Shown here piece after piece: positions 60,201-64,000 of a DNA stretch of 64,000 bases (position 1 is its first letter; the number at the start of each line of letters is the position of its first letter). The notes beneath the pieces were generated by a model, which was given only the letters and a program-made list of their open reading frames with translations, was not told where the DNA came from and did not search any database. A program made the translations under genes and the position numbers. This stretch comes from Melanocharis versteri (lineage: Eukaryota; Chordata; Aves; Passeriformes; Melanocharitidae), in the NCBI GenBank assembly GCA_013397845.1, contig VZTG01009139.1, positions 177,826-241,825 on the forward strand, read 5' to 3'.

Positions 60201-62701
60201 TCACACTCAATTTTAGCCTGAGAAGGGCCTTCAATTGCAAAGCCTGAAAAAGGAACAAGTAGGTTCCTCATGTTAGGTTTGTGGTGGCTGCTAATTTAAC
60301 ATCACTTCCACAAATAGCTTTTTGTTGGCCATAACCATGCCTGATCTCTCAGTCACCCTTTTTCAGCAACACAGGAGATAACCCATCATCCTTTCTGGAT
60401 CTCATCCCACAAAACCACAGATTAACACTCTCCATCACATTCACTCCTCTCTCTAGAACTTGCCTTTGATACTCTGATAGATGTTTGTGTTTAGACCACA
60501 ATGTCTTACAGACATGTTTTTTTACTGTTGGGAAACCTATTGTTTCTCATGAGTTCATTGCTAGCCTTGCAAGATACAAATATTTCAGGGAAACTAAGTC
60601 AAGTAACATACCAAGAGAGCCAACTTCTGTGCCAATGGACTCGACAACGAAGTCGGCCGACTTGCCCACAATTCCCTCATGCAGTCCTGGTCCCCAGGCT
60701 CGCACTTTCTGAGGACCTGCTTCATGACCCACTTGAACTTCAAAGGGGCTACCAGAGAAAAACAAAGCGTGGTATTAGAAATGGGGACAAATACAGCATC
60801 TATGTTTTTCCCCAGGCATTTTAATGAGGCTTTATGTTGGATTTTCCAAATTAATAGATGCTACCATGTGGTGGCGCAGCGCCCAGCAGTGTCTTTCTAG
60901 CAGAGAGGTCATCCGACCCATCATGTGCTTACATCTTCCACCACAAATCCTGAGCGTCAAATACTTGCTATGCTTGCTATAGCCCTGGACACTGAAATAA
61001 CAGATCCCCTCAAAATCTTAGAGCAAAGTCCAATCTGCATGATCCCCCACATTTTATTAGTTTTTTGTTCATGATTTTGAGTTAGAAAGACTCATGCAAA
61101 TCACCCTTCAGAGCTTTGTCAAGCTGCTGCAGCCCTAAAACAGGCTGTTAAAAATAAAATGTAACGACAACAATTTGACACTAACTTGTCCCCCCAGTGC
61201 TTTTTCAAAGGTCAGCATTGCTTTAAAAGCCCACCAACTACACAACCCACTGGAAGATACAAAAATGCCCAAAAAGCTACTTTTAACTCACCTTTTTGGG
61301 ATGTTTTGCCCACCCCATGTAATCGTGACAATGTACTTCCCTGGGGTGGCTGGATAATATTCAAATGCATATATACCATCCATAAAGCCTTTTTGTTTCA
61401 CCAGCTCCTCCAAGCCCTCTGTTGAAAGATCAGTTCAGCATTGAACTTAACAGTTTCCATCCTGCTTTCAATTACTCAGACAAGTTCATGTTTTCTAGTA
61501 TTTATTTTAGCTTGCAAGAATAAATTTCTTCCACCAGAAAAGAAAAGGTCAGCTTATAAGGCAAGTTAGTTCTAGCTGCCCTCTAGGACAAAGACAGCAA
61601 ACACTTCCAGAAGAAATACAGCAGAAAGTATTTTAAGTTACCAGACTTAATAAGTACCCTCATGTTTTATTTTCTTAGTCTGCAGTATGAGGCATGTCAT
61701 ACGTTAAAACAAAAAAGCTTAACAATTGTCAGACTTTGTAACCACAAGTATGCAGGGAATGCCTATTTTTCATTTTCTTCAAGATGAAGAATTTAGGAAG
61801 AAAAGCTTAATACGCTAAAATATACATCAATATGTCTGTTGCTTTTTTCCCCCCAGCCTCATGAAGCCACACAGTCAGAGCTCTGTGTGTGGAGGAGGTG
61901 AAGGCAATACAATGAACCTTTGAATGCTGCTCCAGGCGGGGGGGGGAGGTGGTGGGCTCAGAGTACCACACAGGGATTGCTGCTGGCAGCCACATGAGCC
62001 AGCGGCCCCTGTGCTCCCATCCTCCCAACCTGCCAGGCAGAGGGCCACATCCAGAGCTCAGGACACACCAAGGGACCTGGGGATGGATCTTCACAGATGG
62101 TCTCTGTCAGCCTATAGGTTCCTTTCCTCCTCTGCTTGTGTGCCCAAGCAGCTAATGCCACCAGGAATACTACCCTGAGCCATTCCCAGCTCTATGAGAG
62201 CAGGATTTCCATCCTGCCACAGACCCTGGTGTGTGACTTGCTTCCACAGATTGGATGAAGATACAATGCATACCCACAAAGCCTGGAGACCACAGCAGGC
62301 AGATGCATGTATTTCATCAGTTTTGCTAACCGATGCATTAAAATGGAAAGAACTAAAACCAGATATAATCTTACTCAGCCCTCCAGATCAAAACCTCCCC
62401 ACTAGACAAAAAGTACCAATAAACCCTTCCGAAATCTGGCTTCTTATACAGATCCCATAAGTTCCATCAGGACACCACCTCCTTCCTGCTCTTCCTTTTT
62501 CCAGGCTCTGCTCCTCCCCCTTTTCCAAAACACACACAGAGCACAGATTCACCCAGCACTCACTTGGTCCCTTTATAGTCACTCCAAGATCTCCGCTCCC
62601 TGCTGCTCTTGTATCAACCTTGAAGTCTGCTGTCTCCCTGATGCGGACGCCCTTGGGCTGCAGACCTCGACCAGTGGCACGACAGGCGTTCGGGTTGCAG
62701 G
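27040..62701 (-). CDS. FLNB: filamin B, repeats 3-24 (5' part outside window)
   Basis: Filamin B is a cytoplasmic dimer that cross-links actin and binds integrin beta tails and signalling proteins. The 38 constitutive exons seen here join in phase, all at GT-AG sites, to about 2,154 complete codons before TAA. They start in Ig-like repeat 3 (CNPNACRATGRGLQPKGVR) and end in the dimerising repeat 24 (GDEHIPGSPFHVTVP). Repeats are marked by recurring GPGL, DNKDGTY and IPGSPF motifs. Hinge 1 lies between repeats 15 and 16; hinge 2 lies before repeat 24. The C-terminal sequence and hinge regions match FLNB rather than FLNA or FLNC. The two calponin-homology domains and repeats 1-2 (about 446 residues in human numbering) lie off the right edge. 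No frameshift or internal stop occurs. A probable cassette exon in repeat 13 is listed separately. Confidence 0.97.
27947..28150 (-). CDS. FLNB: FLNB exon: hinge 2, start of repeat 24
   Basis: 204 bases encoding the serine/threonine-rich hinge 2 (QRLVSPGSANETSSILVESV), then SKVVSRGAGLSKAFVGQKSS of repeat 24. Hinge 2 is a calpain-sensitive, flexible link ahead of the dimerisation repeat in filamins. The donor is GTATGG. Confidence 0.96.
29102..29320 (-). CDS. FLNB: FLNB exon: repeat 23
   Basis: 219 bases encoding LQSEFFINTTKAGPGTLSVT, then DCQETPEGYKVMYTPMAPGN and VKYGGPNHIVGSPFKAKVT. Acceptor is GTCTTTCTAG and donor is GTAAAA. Confidence 0.95.
29321..31686 (-). other. FLNB: FLNB intron within repeat 23
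   Basis: At 2.4 kb, the longest complete FLNB intron in the window. No exon or transposon is recognised in it. Confidence 0.55.
31687..31863 (-). CDS. FLNB: FLNB exon: end of repeat 22, start of repeat 23
   Basis: 177 bases encoding KYAVRFIPHENGIHSIDVKF, then VVGSPFKVRVGEPGQAGNPA and YGSGLESGTTG. More GC-rich than its flanks. The donor is GTAACC. Confidence 0.95.
32888..33020 (-). CDS. FLNB: FLNB exon: repeat 22
   Basis: 133 bases encoding ESGLKVNQPASFAIRLNGAK, then IDAKVHSPSGAVEECHVSEL. Acceptor is GCATTCTCAG and donor is GTGAGC. Confidence 0.95.
33021..34826 (-). other. FLNB: FLNB intron within repeat 22
   Basis: A 1.8 kb intron with no additional exon visible. Confidence 0.55.
34827..34942 (-). 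CDS. FLNB: FLNB exon: end of repeat 21, start of repeat 22
   Basis: 116 bases encoding NYEVSIKFNDEHIPESPYLV, then PVIAPSDDARRLTVTSLQ. It ends in phase at GTGAGA. Confidence 0.95.
35033..35170 (-). CDS. FLNB: FLNB exon: repeat 21, integrin-binding face
   Basis: 138 bases encoding [20 protein letters not shown], then PSKAEITFDDHKDGSCGAS. In filamins the [15 protein letters not shown] strands of repeat 21 bind integrin beta cytoplasmic tails and migfilin. The block appears unchanged. Confidence 0.95.
35409..35675 (-). CDS. FLNB: FLNB exon: repeat 20, start of repeat 21
   Basis: 267 bases encoding IDCADMTAQVTSPSGRNFDA, then [40 protein letters not shown] and GLERGETGVP. Acceptor is TTGCTAG and donor is GTGAGT. 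Confidence 0.95.
36245..36367 (-). CDS. FLNB: FLNB exon skipped in the var-1 isoform (repeats 19-20)
   Basis: 123 bases (41 codons), phase 1 at both ends, encoding SPFSVKISGEGRVRESITRT, then APSVATVGSICDLNLKIP. In mammals an isoform lacking exactly 41 residues between repeats 19 and 20 (var-1) binds integrin beta tails more strongly. The size and phase here match, so skipping would leave the frame open. Whether the bird skips it cannot be seen from genomic sequence. Confidence 0.93.
36682..36834 (-). CDS. FLNB: FLNB exon: repeat 19
   Basis: 153 bases encoding YGGISLAVEGPSKVEIQTED, then FPTVPGVYIVSTKFADEHIP. The GISLAVEGPSK strand is the ligand-binding face of repeat 19. The exon ends after one base, as does the next exon. 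Confidence 0.95.
37426..37629 (-). CDS. FLNB: FLNB exon: end of repeat 18, start of repeat 19
   Basis: 204 bases encoding ISFIPREVGEHLVSIKKNGS, then SPVTIMVVQSEIGDARRARV and EGRTFEMCDFIVDTRDA. The donor is GTTAGT. Confidence 0.95.
38004..38162 (-). CDS. FLNB: FLNB exon: repeat 18
   Basis: 159 bases encoding DNRRRSQVKLGSAADFMLDI, then SIKAPSGRDEPCLLKRLPNN. Repeat 18 is one of the repeats whose first strand pairs with repeat 19. Confidence 0.95.
38310..38483 (-). CDS. FLNB: FLNB exon: repeat 17
   Basis: 174 bases encoding GLDLAIEGPSKAEISCIDNK, then LPTLPGNYSILVKYNDKHIP and SPFTAKIT. Acceptor is TTTTCCTAG. Confidence 0.95.
38963..39091 (-). CDS. FLNB: FLNB exon: start of repeat 17
   Basis: 129 bases encoding SPLQFYVNYPNSGSVSAYGP, then VANKPATFTIVTEDAGEG. 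The donor GTAAGT is strong. Repeat 17 is a partner-binding repeat in filamins (for example GPIb-alpha in the family). Confidence 0.95.
39092..40614 (-). other. FLNB: FLNB intron after repeat 16
   Basis: A 1.5 kb intron without a recognisable exon or mobile element. Confidence 0.55.
40615..40755 (-). CDS. FLNB: FLNB exon: repeat 16
   Basis: 141 bases encoding EVHMPSGKTDTPDIVDNKDG, then TEVGLHEMHIKYMGNHIP. Acceptor is CTTTTGTAG and donor is GTAAGT. Confidence 0.95.
41650..41752 (-). CDS. FLNB: FLNB exon: start of repeat 16
   Basis: 103 bases encoding VTEEAYVPVGDMNGMGFRPF, then DMVIPFAVRKGEITG. It starts in phase, so it joins either hinge 1 or repeat 15 directly. The donor is GTACCT. Confidence 0.95.
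42449..42523 (-). CDS. FLNB: FLNB hinge-1 exon (probable alternative exon)
   Basis: 75 bases, in phase at both ends, after the pyrimidine-rich acceptor CTACCCCTGCCCAG and before GTACAC. It encodes a 25-residue proline-rich linker beginning AVDADDVA and ending GASPPEFHPW. The human hinge, as recalled, is 24 residues, begins ATDGEV and ends CPPGFRPW. Hinge 1 is a flexible link between repeats 15 and 16 and is skipped in some mammalian FLNB transcripts. The assignment rests on position, phase and the conserved start and end; the middle is much diverged. Confidence 0.8.
42524..44280 (-). other. FLNB: FLNB intron before hinge 1
   Basis: A 1.76 kb intron between the repeat-15 exon and the hinge-1 exon. 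No further exon-like block with matching phase is visible. Confidence 0.55.
44281..44528 (-). CDS. FLNB: FLNB exon: repeat 15
   Basis: 248 bases encoding PGIAPTVKTGEEVGFVVDAK, then DGTEAEADVVENEDGTYDIF and GGVDIPNSPFTVM. It ends in phase at ATG before GTAAGA, so the next exon can be hinge 1 or, if hinge 1 is skipped, repeat 16. Confidence 0.95.
44529..46326 (-). other. FLNB: FLNB intron before repeat 15
   Basis: A 1.8 kb intron. Nothing recognisable is seen in it beyond ordinary A/T-rich sequence. Confidence 0.6.
46327..46516 (-). CDS. FLNB: FLNB exon: repeat 14, start of repeat 15
   Basis: 190 bases encoding DQEGKPKRVDIHDNKDGTYT, then RYTIGVKYGGDDIPASPYRI and GDASKCLATG. Acceptor is CATTCCTCAG and donor is GTGAGT. 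Confidence 0.95.
46517..48078 (-). other. FLNB: FLNB intron within repeat 14
   Basis: A 1.6 kb intron. I see no cassette exon, RNA gene or recognisable transposon in it. Confidence 0.6.
48079..48235 (-). CDS. FLNB: FLNB exon: end of repeat 13, start of repeat 14
   Basis: 157 bases encoding PFKVKVLPTYDASKVTASGP, then LPVEFAVDAKDAGQGLLAVQ. It ends in phase at ATCACG before GTAAGA. Confidence 0.95.
48506..48629 (-). CDS. FLNB: FLNB exon: repeat 13
   Basis: 124 bases encoding VVGPVNVVDNGDGTHTVVYT, then PYMISVKYADEEIPR. It ends two bases into a Ser codon before GTAAGG. Confidence 0.95.
49469..49531 (-). CDS. FLNB: FLNB alternative cassette exon in repeat 13
   Basis: The sequence ADETDSQGWCSPLKAILDLF clearly resembles the extra exon of the longer human isoform (ADDTDSQSWRSPLKALSEFF, as recalled). 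The acceptor AATTCTAG has the correct phase. The only downstream GT that keeps phase 1 is AAAG followed by GTGGTC, giving 63 bases (21 codons), whereas the human exon is about 31 codons. Skipping or inclusion leaves the frame intact. The exon identity is firm; the 3' boundary and its use in mRNA are inferred. The next in-frame stop would come after LNSH if it were read through. Confidence 0.75.
50138..50305 (-). CDS. FLNB: FLNB exon: end of repeat 12, start of repeat 13
   Basis: 168 bases encoding SPFKVPVKDVVDPSKVKIAG, then VRAKIPQSFTVDTSKAGIAP and VTGPR. It ends after one base (G), which can complete either GCG (Ala) with the cassette exon or GGA (Gly) with the next constitutive exon. Confidence 0.95.
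51111..51271 (-). CDS. FLNB: FLNB exon: repeat 12
   Basis: 161 bases encoding GAGIGGLGITVEGPSESKIS, then KDNKDGSCSAEYVPYVPGDY and DVNITYGGEHIP. The donor is GTAAGA. Confidence 0.95.
51656..51818 (-). CDS. FLNB: FLNB exon: end of repeat 11, start of repeat 12
   Basis: 163 bases encoding PHTVSVTYDGVPVPNSPFRV, then VKAQGPGLTEAFTNQPNAFS. The donor GTGACG is atypical, but the phase and protein continue exactly into the next exon. Confidence 0.94.
52207..52380 (-). CDS. FLNB: FLNB exon: repeat 11
   Basis: 174 bases encoding VFREATTEFTVDARPLTKAG, then SPTDCLIQDNADGTYSMEYT and PFEKG. Acceptor is CCTGCAG and donor is GTAACC. Confidence 0.95.
52604..53201 (-). CDS. FLNB: FLNB large exon: repeats 9, 10 and start of 11
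   Basis: 598 bases without an intron, the longest exon in the window. It opens VKAHGPGLRGGLIGKPAQF and passes LTVEGPCEAKIECSDNGDGT (repeat 9), VIATGPGLERGKVGEAGLL (repeat 10) and VKVFGPGVEGK (start of repeat 11). Acceptor CTCTTCTAG is in phase with the preceding exon, and the donor is GTGAGA. Confidence 0.96.
53818..54080 (-). CDS. FLNB: FLNB exon: repeat 8
   Basis: 263 bases encoding VEVGKDQEFLIDTKGAGGQG, then STAKYVPREEGLYVVDVSYD and IPGSPYTVEATLPPDPSK. It ends in phase at GTAAGT. Confidence 0.95.
54794..54911 (-). CDS. FLNB: FLNB exon: end of repeat 7, start of repeat 8
   Basis: 118 bases encoding GPMKVLVTYGGDPIPKSPFT, then PLDLSKVKVNGLEN. The donor is AACA followed by GTAAGT; the split codon makes Arg with the next exon. 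Confidence 0.94.
54912..57052 (-). other. FLNB: FLNB intron within repeat 7
   Basis: A 2.1 kb intron, among the longest in this part of the gene. I see no additional exon or recognisable repeat in it. Confidence 0.6.
57053..57222 (-). CDS. FLNB: FLNB exon: repeat 7
   Basis: 170 bases encoding VEDGKPTHFTVFTKGAGKA, then DLDIIDNYDYSHTVRYTPIQ and Q. It ends in phase before GTAGGT. The DNYDYSHTV block is a distinctive FLNB repeat-7 sequence. Confidence 0.95.
57449..57539 (-). CDS. FLNB: FLNB exon: end of repeat 6, start of repeat 7
   Basis: 91 bases encoding EIPASPFRVKVDPSHDASK, then VKAEGPGLNKTG. Acceptor is CTGTTGCAG and donor is GTGAGA. Confidence 0.95.
58084..58244 (-). CDS. FLNB: FLNB exon: repeat 6
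   Basis: 161 bases encoding DVSVGIKCDARVVSNEEEDI, then HNANDTFTVKYSPPAAGRYT and IKVLFAGE. The acidic NEEED loop is typical of this repeat. The donor GTTTGT is somewhat weak. Confidence 0.95.
58498..58621 (-). CDS. FLNB: FLNB exon: end of repeat 5, start of repeat 6
   Basis: 124 bases opening VFIGQGSHPQKVKVFGPGVE, then PTHFTVDCIDAGEG. Acceptor TGTGTGTAG is in phase with the preceding exon. A second AG inside (TTTATAG) would break the frame. Confidence 0.93.
58964..59107 (-). CDS. FLNB: FLNB exon: repeat 5
   Basis: 144 bases, in phase at both ends, encoding DGEGNPIDIQIKSKPDGVFA, then KPIKHTISLVWGGANVPNS. The donor GTAAGT is strong. Confidence 0.94.
59617..59730 (-). CDS. FLNB: FLNB exon: start of repeat 5
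   Basis: 114 bases, in phase at both ends, encoding VKAYGPGLERTGCIVNNPAE and then TKNAGKAPLKMYAQ. Acceptor is GCTCTTTTAG and donor is GTAAAA. Confidence 0.95.
60050..60243 (-). CDS. FLNB: FLNB exon: repeat 4
   Basis: 194 bases encoding FAIEGPSQAKIECDDRNDGS, then KEPGEYAVHIMCDDEDIKDS and PYMAFIRPASGDFNADK. Very close to the human block as I recall it. The donor GTGGGG is weaker than its neighbours. Confidence 0.95.
60612..60748 (-). CDS. FLNB: FLNB exon: end of repeat 3, start of repeat 4
   Basis: 137 bases encoding PFEVQVGHEAGPQKVRAWGP, then VGKSADFVVESIGTEVGSL. Acceptor is TCTCTGGTAG and donor is GTATGT. Confidence 0.95.
61292..61418 (-). CDS. FLNB: FLNB exon: repeat 3
   Basis: 127 bases encoding GLEELVKQKGFMDGIYAFEY, then PGKYIVTITWGGQNIPK. 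It ends two bases into the Ser codon of the IPKSPF motif, and the donor is GTGAGT. Confidence 0.95.
61419..62563 (-). other. FLNB: FLNB intron within repeat 3
   Basis: A 1.1 kb intron. It contains a short G-rich run on the plus strand near 61936-61962 but no exon that I can recognise. Confidence 0.55.
62564..62701 (-). CDS. FLNB: FLNB exon: start of repeat 3
   Basis: 138 bases from acceptor GCCTTGCAG to donor GTGAGT. It encodes CNPNACRATGRGLQPKGVR, then DFKVDTRAAGSGDLGVTIKG. This is the most upstream FLNB exon in the window. It begins within an Ala codon, so the preceding exon ends after one base. Confidence 0.95.
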
Positions 62702-64000
62702 CTGCAAGGCAATTTCAGGCATTACTACTGTCTCTGATCTCAACATACAGGTAGCCTAGCCAGCCTGGGACAACCTTTAGTTTAATATTGACTCAGGGCA
62801 ACCACAGCTTAGCTTTCAGCACAAGGTTATAGCATTAAGGCAGACAGACAGGAGTCTGCTGAGCCACTGTCTATGCCCCCTGGCTTTCAGGCAGTAGCAG
62901 TCTGTGCAGCCAGGAAACATTGACCCCCTCCAAGACCATTTTTTAGGATGATTGCAAACACTGAAGCCCTGCTGCTTTCCAATTCAATGCCAGTTATCAA
63001 TATAAGACTTTTATACAGCTATCACATAGAGATATTTACCACAGACACAAGCTTCCTGACGCCTTTCACGTTGAGGCCCACTGTAGTGTGAGGTGAAGGG
63101 TCCCTTTTGCAGATAAGCCCCAGTGAACAGTATTATTGTGCTGGTCTTTCAGAAGCACATGACGGGGATAACTGCTATTAGCAAAGCTGAGTTTTGCCTG
63201 TGCTTCATTAAGAGATGTTGCATCAAACCCCCCCCTACTTGTCACAGCTCACACTTTCACAGAAGCAAAGCCACCAAGCCCTCTGCAGACTGAAGCAGCC
63301 ATGGGTACGGGCAGGAAGTTACCCATGGCTTAGGCTTATCTTGGCCTCTCTACTCCAAGCACTTCTCAGGGCCTGCAGAGTGGCTACAGAAATAAAGTAC
63401 GGCGCACTTATGAACAGTTTTCATTACACAATCTCAGCTGTCATGAGGTCTTCAATGCCAGAGACCTGAGAGGTTTGAAGAGACTTACAAACAACCACAG
63501 CTTCCCAGCACTGTAAGCTGAACACGCATTTTCCCCAAACACGCCGCGCTTATAGCAGGAGCACAAGTCTGCCAAGCAGCTTGTTAGGTTTTCACTCACT
63601 ACAACAGCTTACAGGTTTTCCCCTCACCCCTGCAGCAGCCAACATTGCCCCATGTAGTACACCGGATGGTGTGAGTGGGCACCGTGTGCCATCTGCCAGC
63701 TCTGAAAGCTCAGTGGGAACACACAGGAGAGTGGCTGACGTGGAGTGGGAACAGCTTGCAGAGCAGTAACACAGCTGCATCAGGCAGCTTGTGGTTAAGC
63801 CAGTTTCACTGACTGGGTCACACAAAGCTCCAGTTCACTTGCAACTTTCCTCCCCAACCCCAATAAAAACAAAAACCCTTTTGGCTGGGACAAGCTGCAG
63901 GCTAGAAGCTTACAAAAAGCAAACATGACGGAGCATCCTGCACACCTCTTACCAACTATGAAGCCATTAGCAGTGAGGTCCAAAATTCCACAAATGGAGG
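62702..64000 (-). other. FLNB: FLNB intron upstream of repeat 3 (partial)
   Basis: The preceding FLNB exon should end with the repeat-2 motif SPFVVQVGE and a phase-1 donor. No such sequence occurs on the minus strand up to the window edge. The stretch therefore reads as intron, continuing off the right end. Confidence 0.6.

Noticed and set aside
27040..62701. FLNA or FLNC instead of FLNB
   Set aside because: Hinge 2 (SANETSSILVESV), repeat 24 (VHGPTIPCEEVS), the repeat-13 cassette and the DNASE1L3 neighbour all point to FLNB.
63946..64000. Possible FLNB exon at the right edge, with a GTAAGA donor after ATAGTTG on the minus strand
   Set aside because: The upstream frames do not resemble filamin repeat 2 (no SPFVVQVGE-like end), and the phase does not fit the next exon.
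1..64000. CRISPR arrays, tRNA or rRNA genes, operons, phage or plasmid modules
   Set aside because: None seen. The window is ordinary vertebrate nuclear DNA with spliced genes and avian retroelements.

Overview
This is vertebrate nuclear DNA, almost certainly from a bird and probably a songbird. Genes are split by GT-AG introns. The truncated LINEs are of the CR1 family that dominates bird genomes. An LTR fragment near 18.3 kb matches a type I know from passerine genomes. Introns are compact: about 83% of the filamin B coding sequence fits in under 36 kb. No bacterial, phage or organellar gene organisation is present.

Two protein-coding genes can be reconstructed exon by exon, and they converge tail to tail. 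DNASE1L3 (plus strand, 11538-16724) is complete: eight coding exons join in frame to 305 codons, the same length as I recall for the human protein, with all catalytic positions in place. FLNB, filamin B (minus strand, 62701 down to 27040), is partial: 38 constitutive exons plus one probable cassette exon encode repeat 3 through repeat 24 and the stop codon. The actin-binding domain and repeats 1-2 lie beyond the right edge. The order FLNB-DNASE1L3-ABHD6 is known from human 3p14.3. It predicts ABHD6 on the minus strand at the left, where I see one good candidate 5' UTR exon (about 935-1004) but no ABHD6 coding sequence.

Layout: 1-4.6 kb holds probable ABHD6 5' noncoding sequence, with a small CpG-dense block (about 1214-1330), a CR1 scrap, and a CpG-rich block broken by a 30-base assembly gap (4399-4428). 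A degenerate G-rich tandem repeat occupies about 4.61-5.33 kb. From 5.34 to 11.5 kb I see no gene. DNASE1L3 follows to about 16.95 kb. The intergenic stretch from about 16.95 to 25.5 kb carries the LTR fragment, two CR1 fragments, a TG microsatellite and an AT-rich block. The FLNB 3' UTR lies at about 25.47-27.04 kb, and the rest of the window is FLNB exons and introns.

The two proteins do not work in one pathway. DNASE1L3 is a secreted nuclease that degrades chromatin. FLNB is a cytoplasmic dimeric actin cross-linker and integrin-tail-binding scaffold. The most informative observations concern FLNB splicing: a repeat-13 cassette exon that appears shorter than the human one, a divergent hinge-1 exon, and the frame-neutral 123-base exon whose skipping gives the known var-1 isoform. 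I found no evidence of a previously undescribed biological system.
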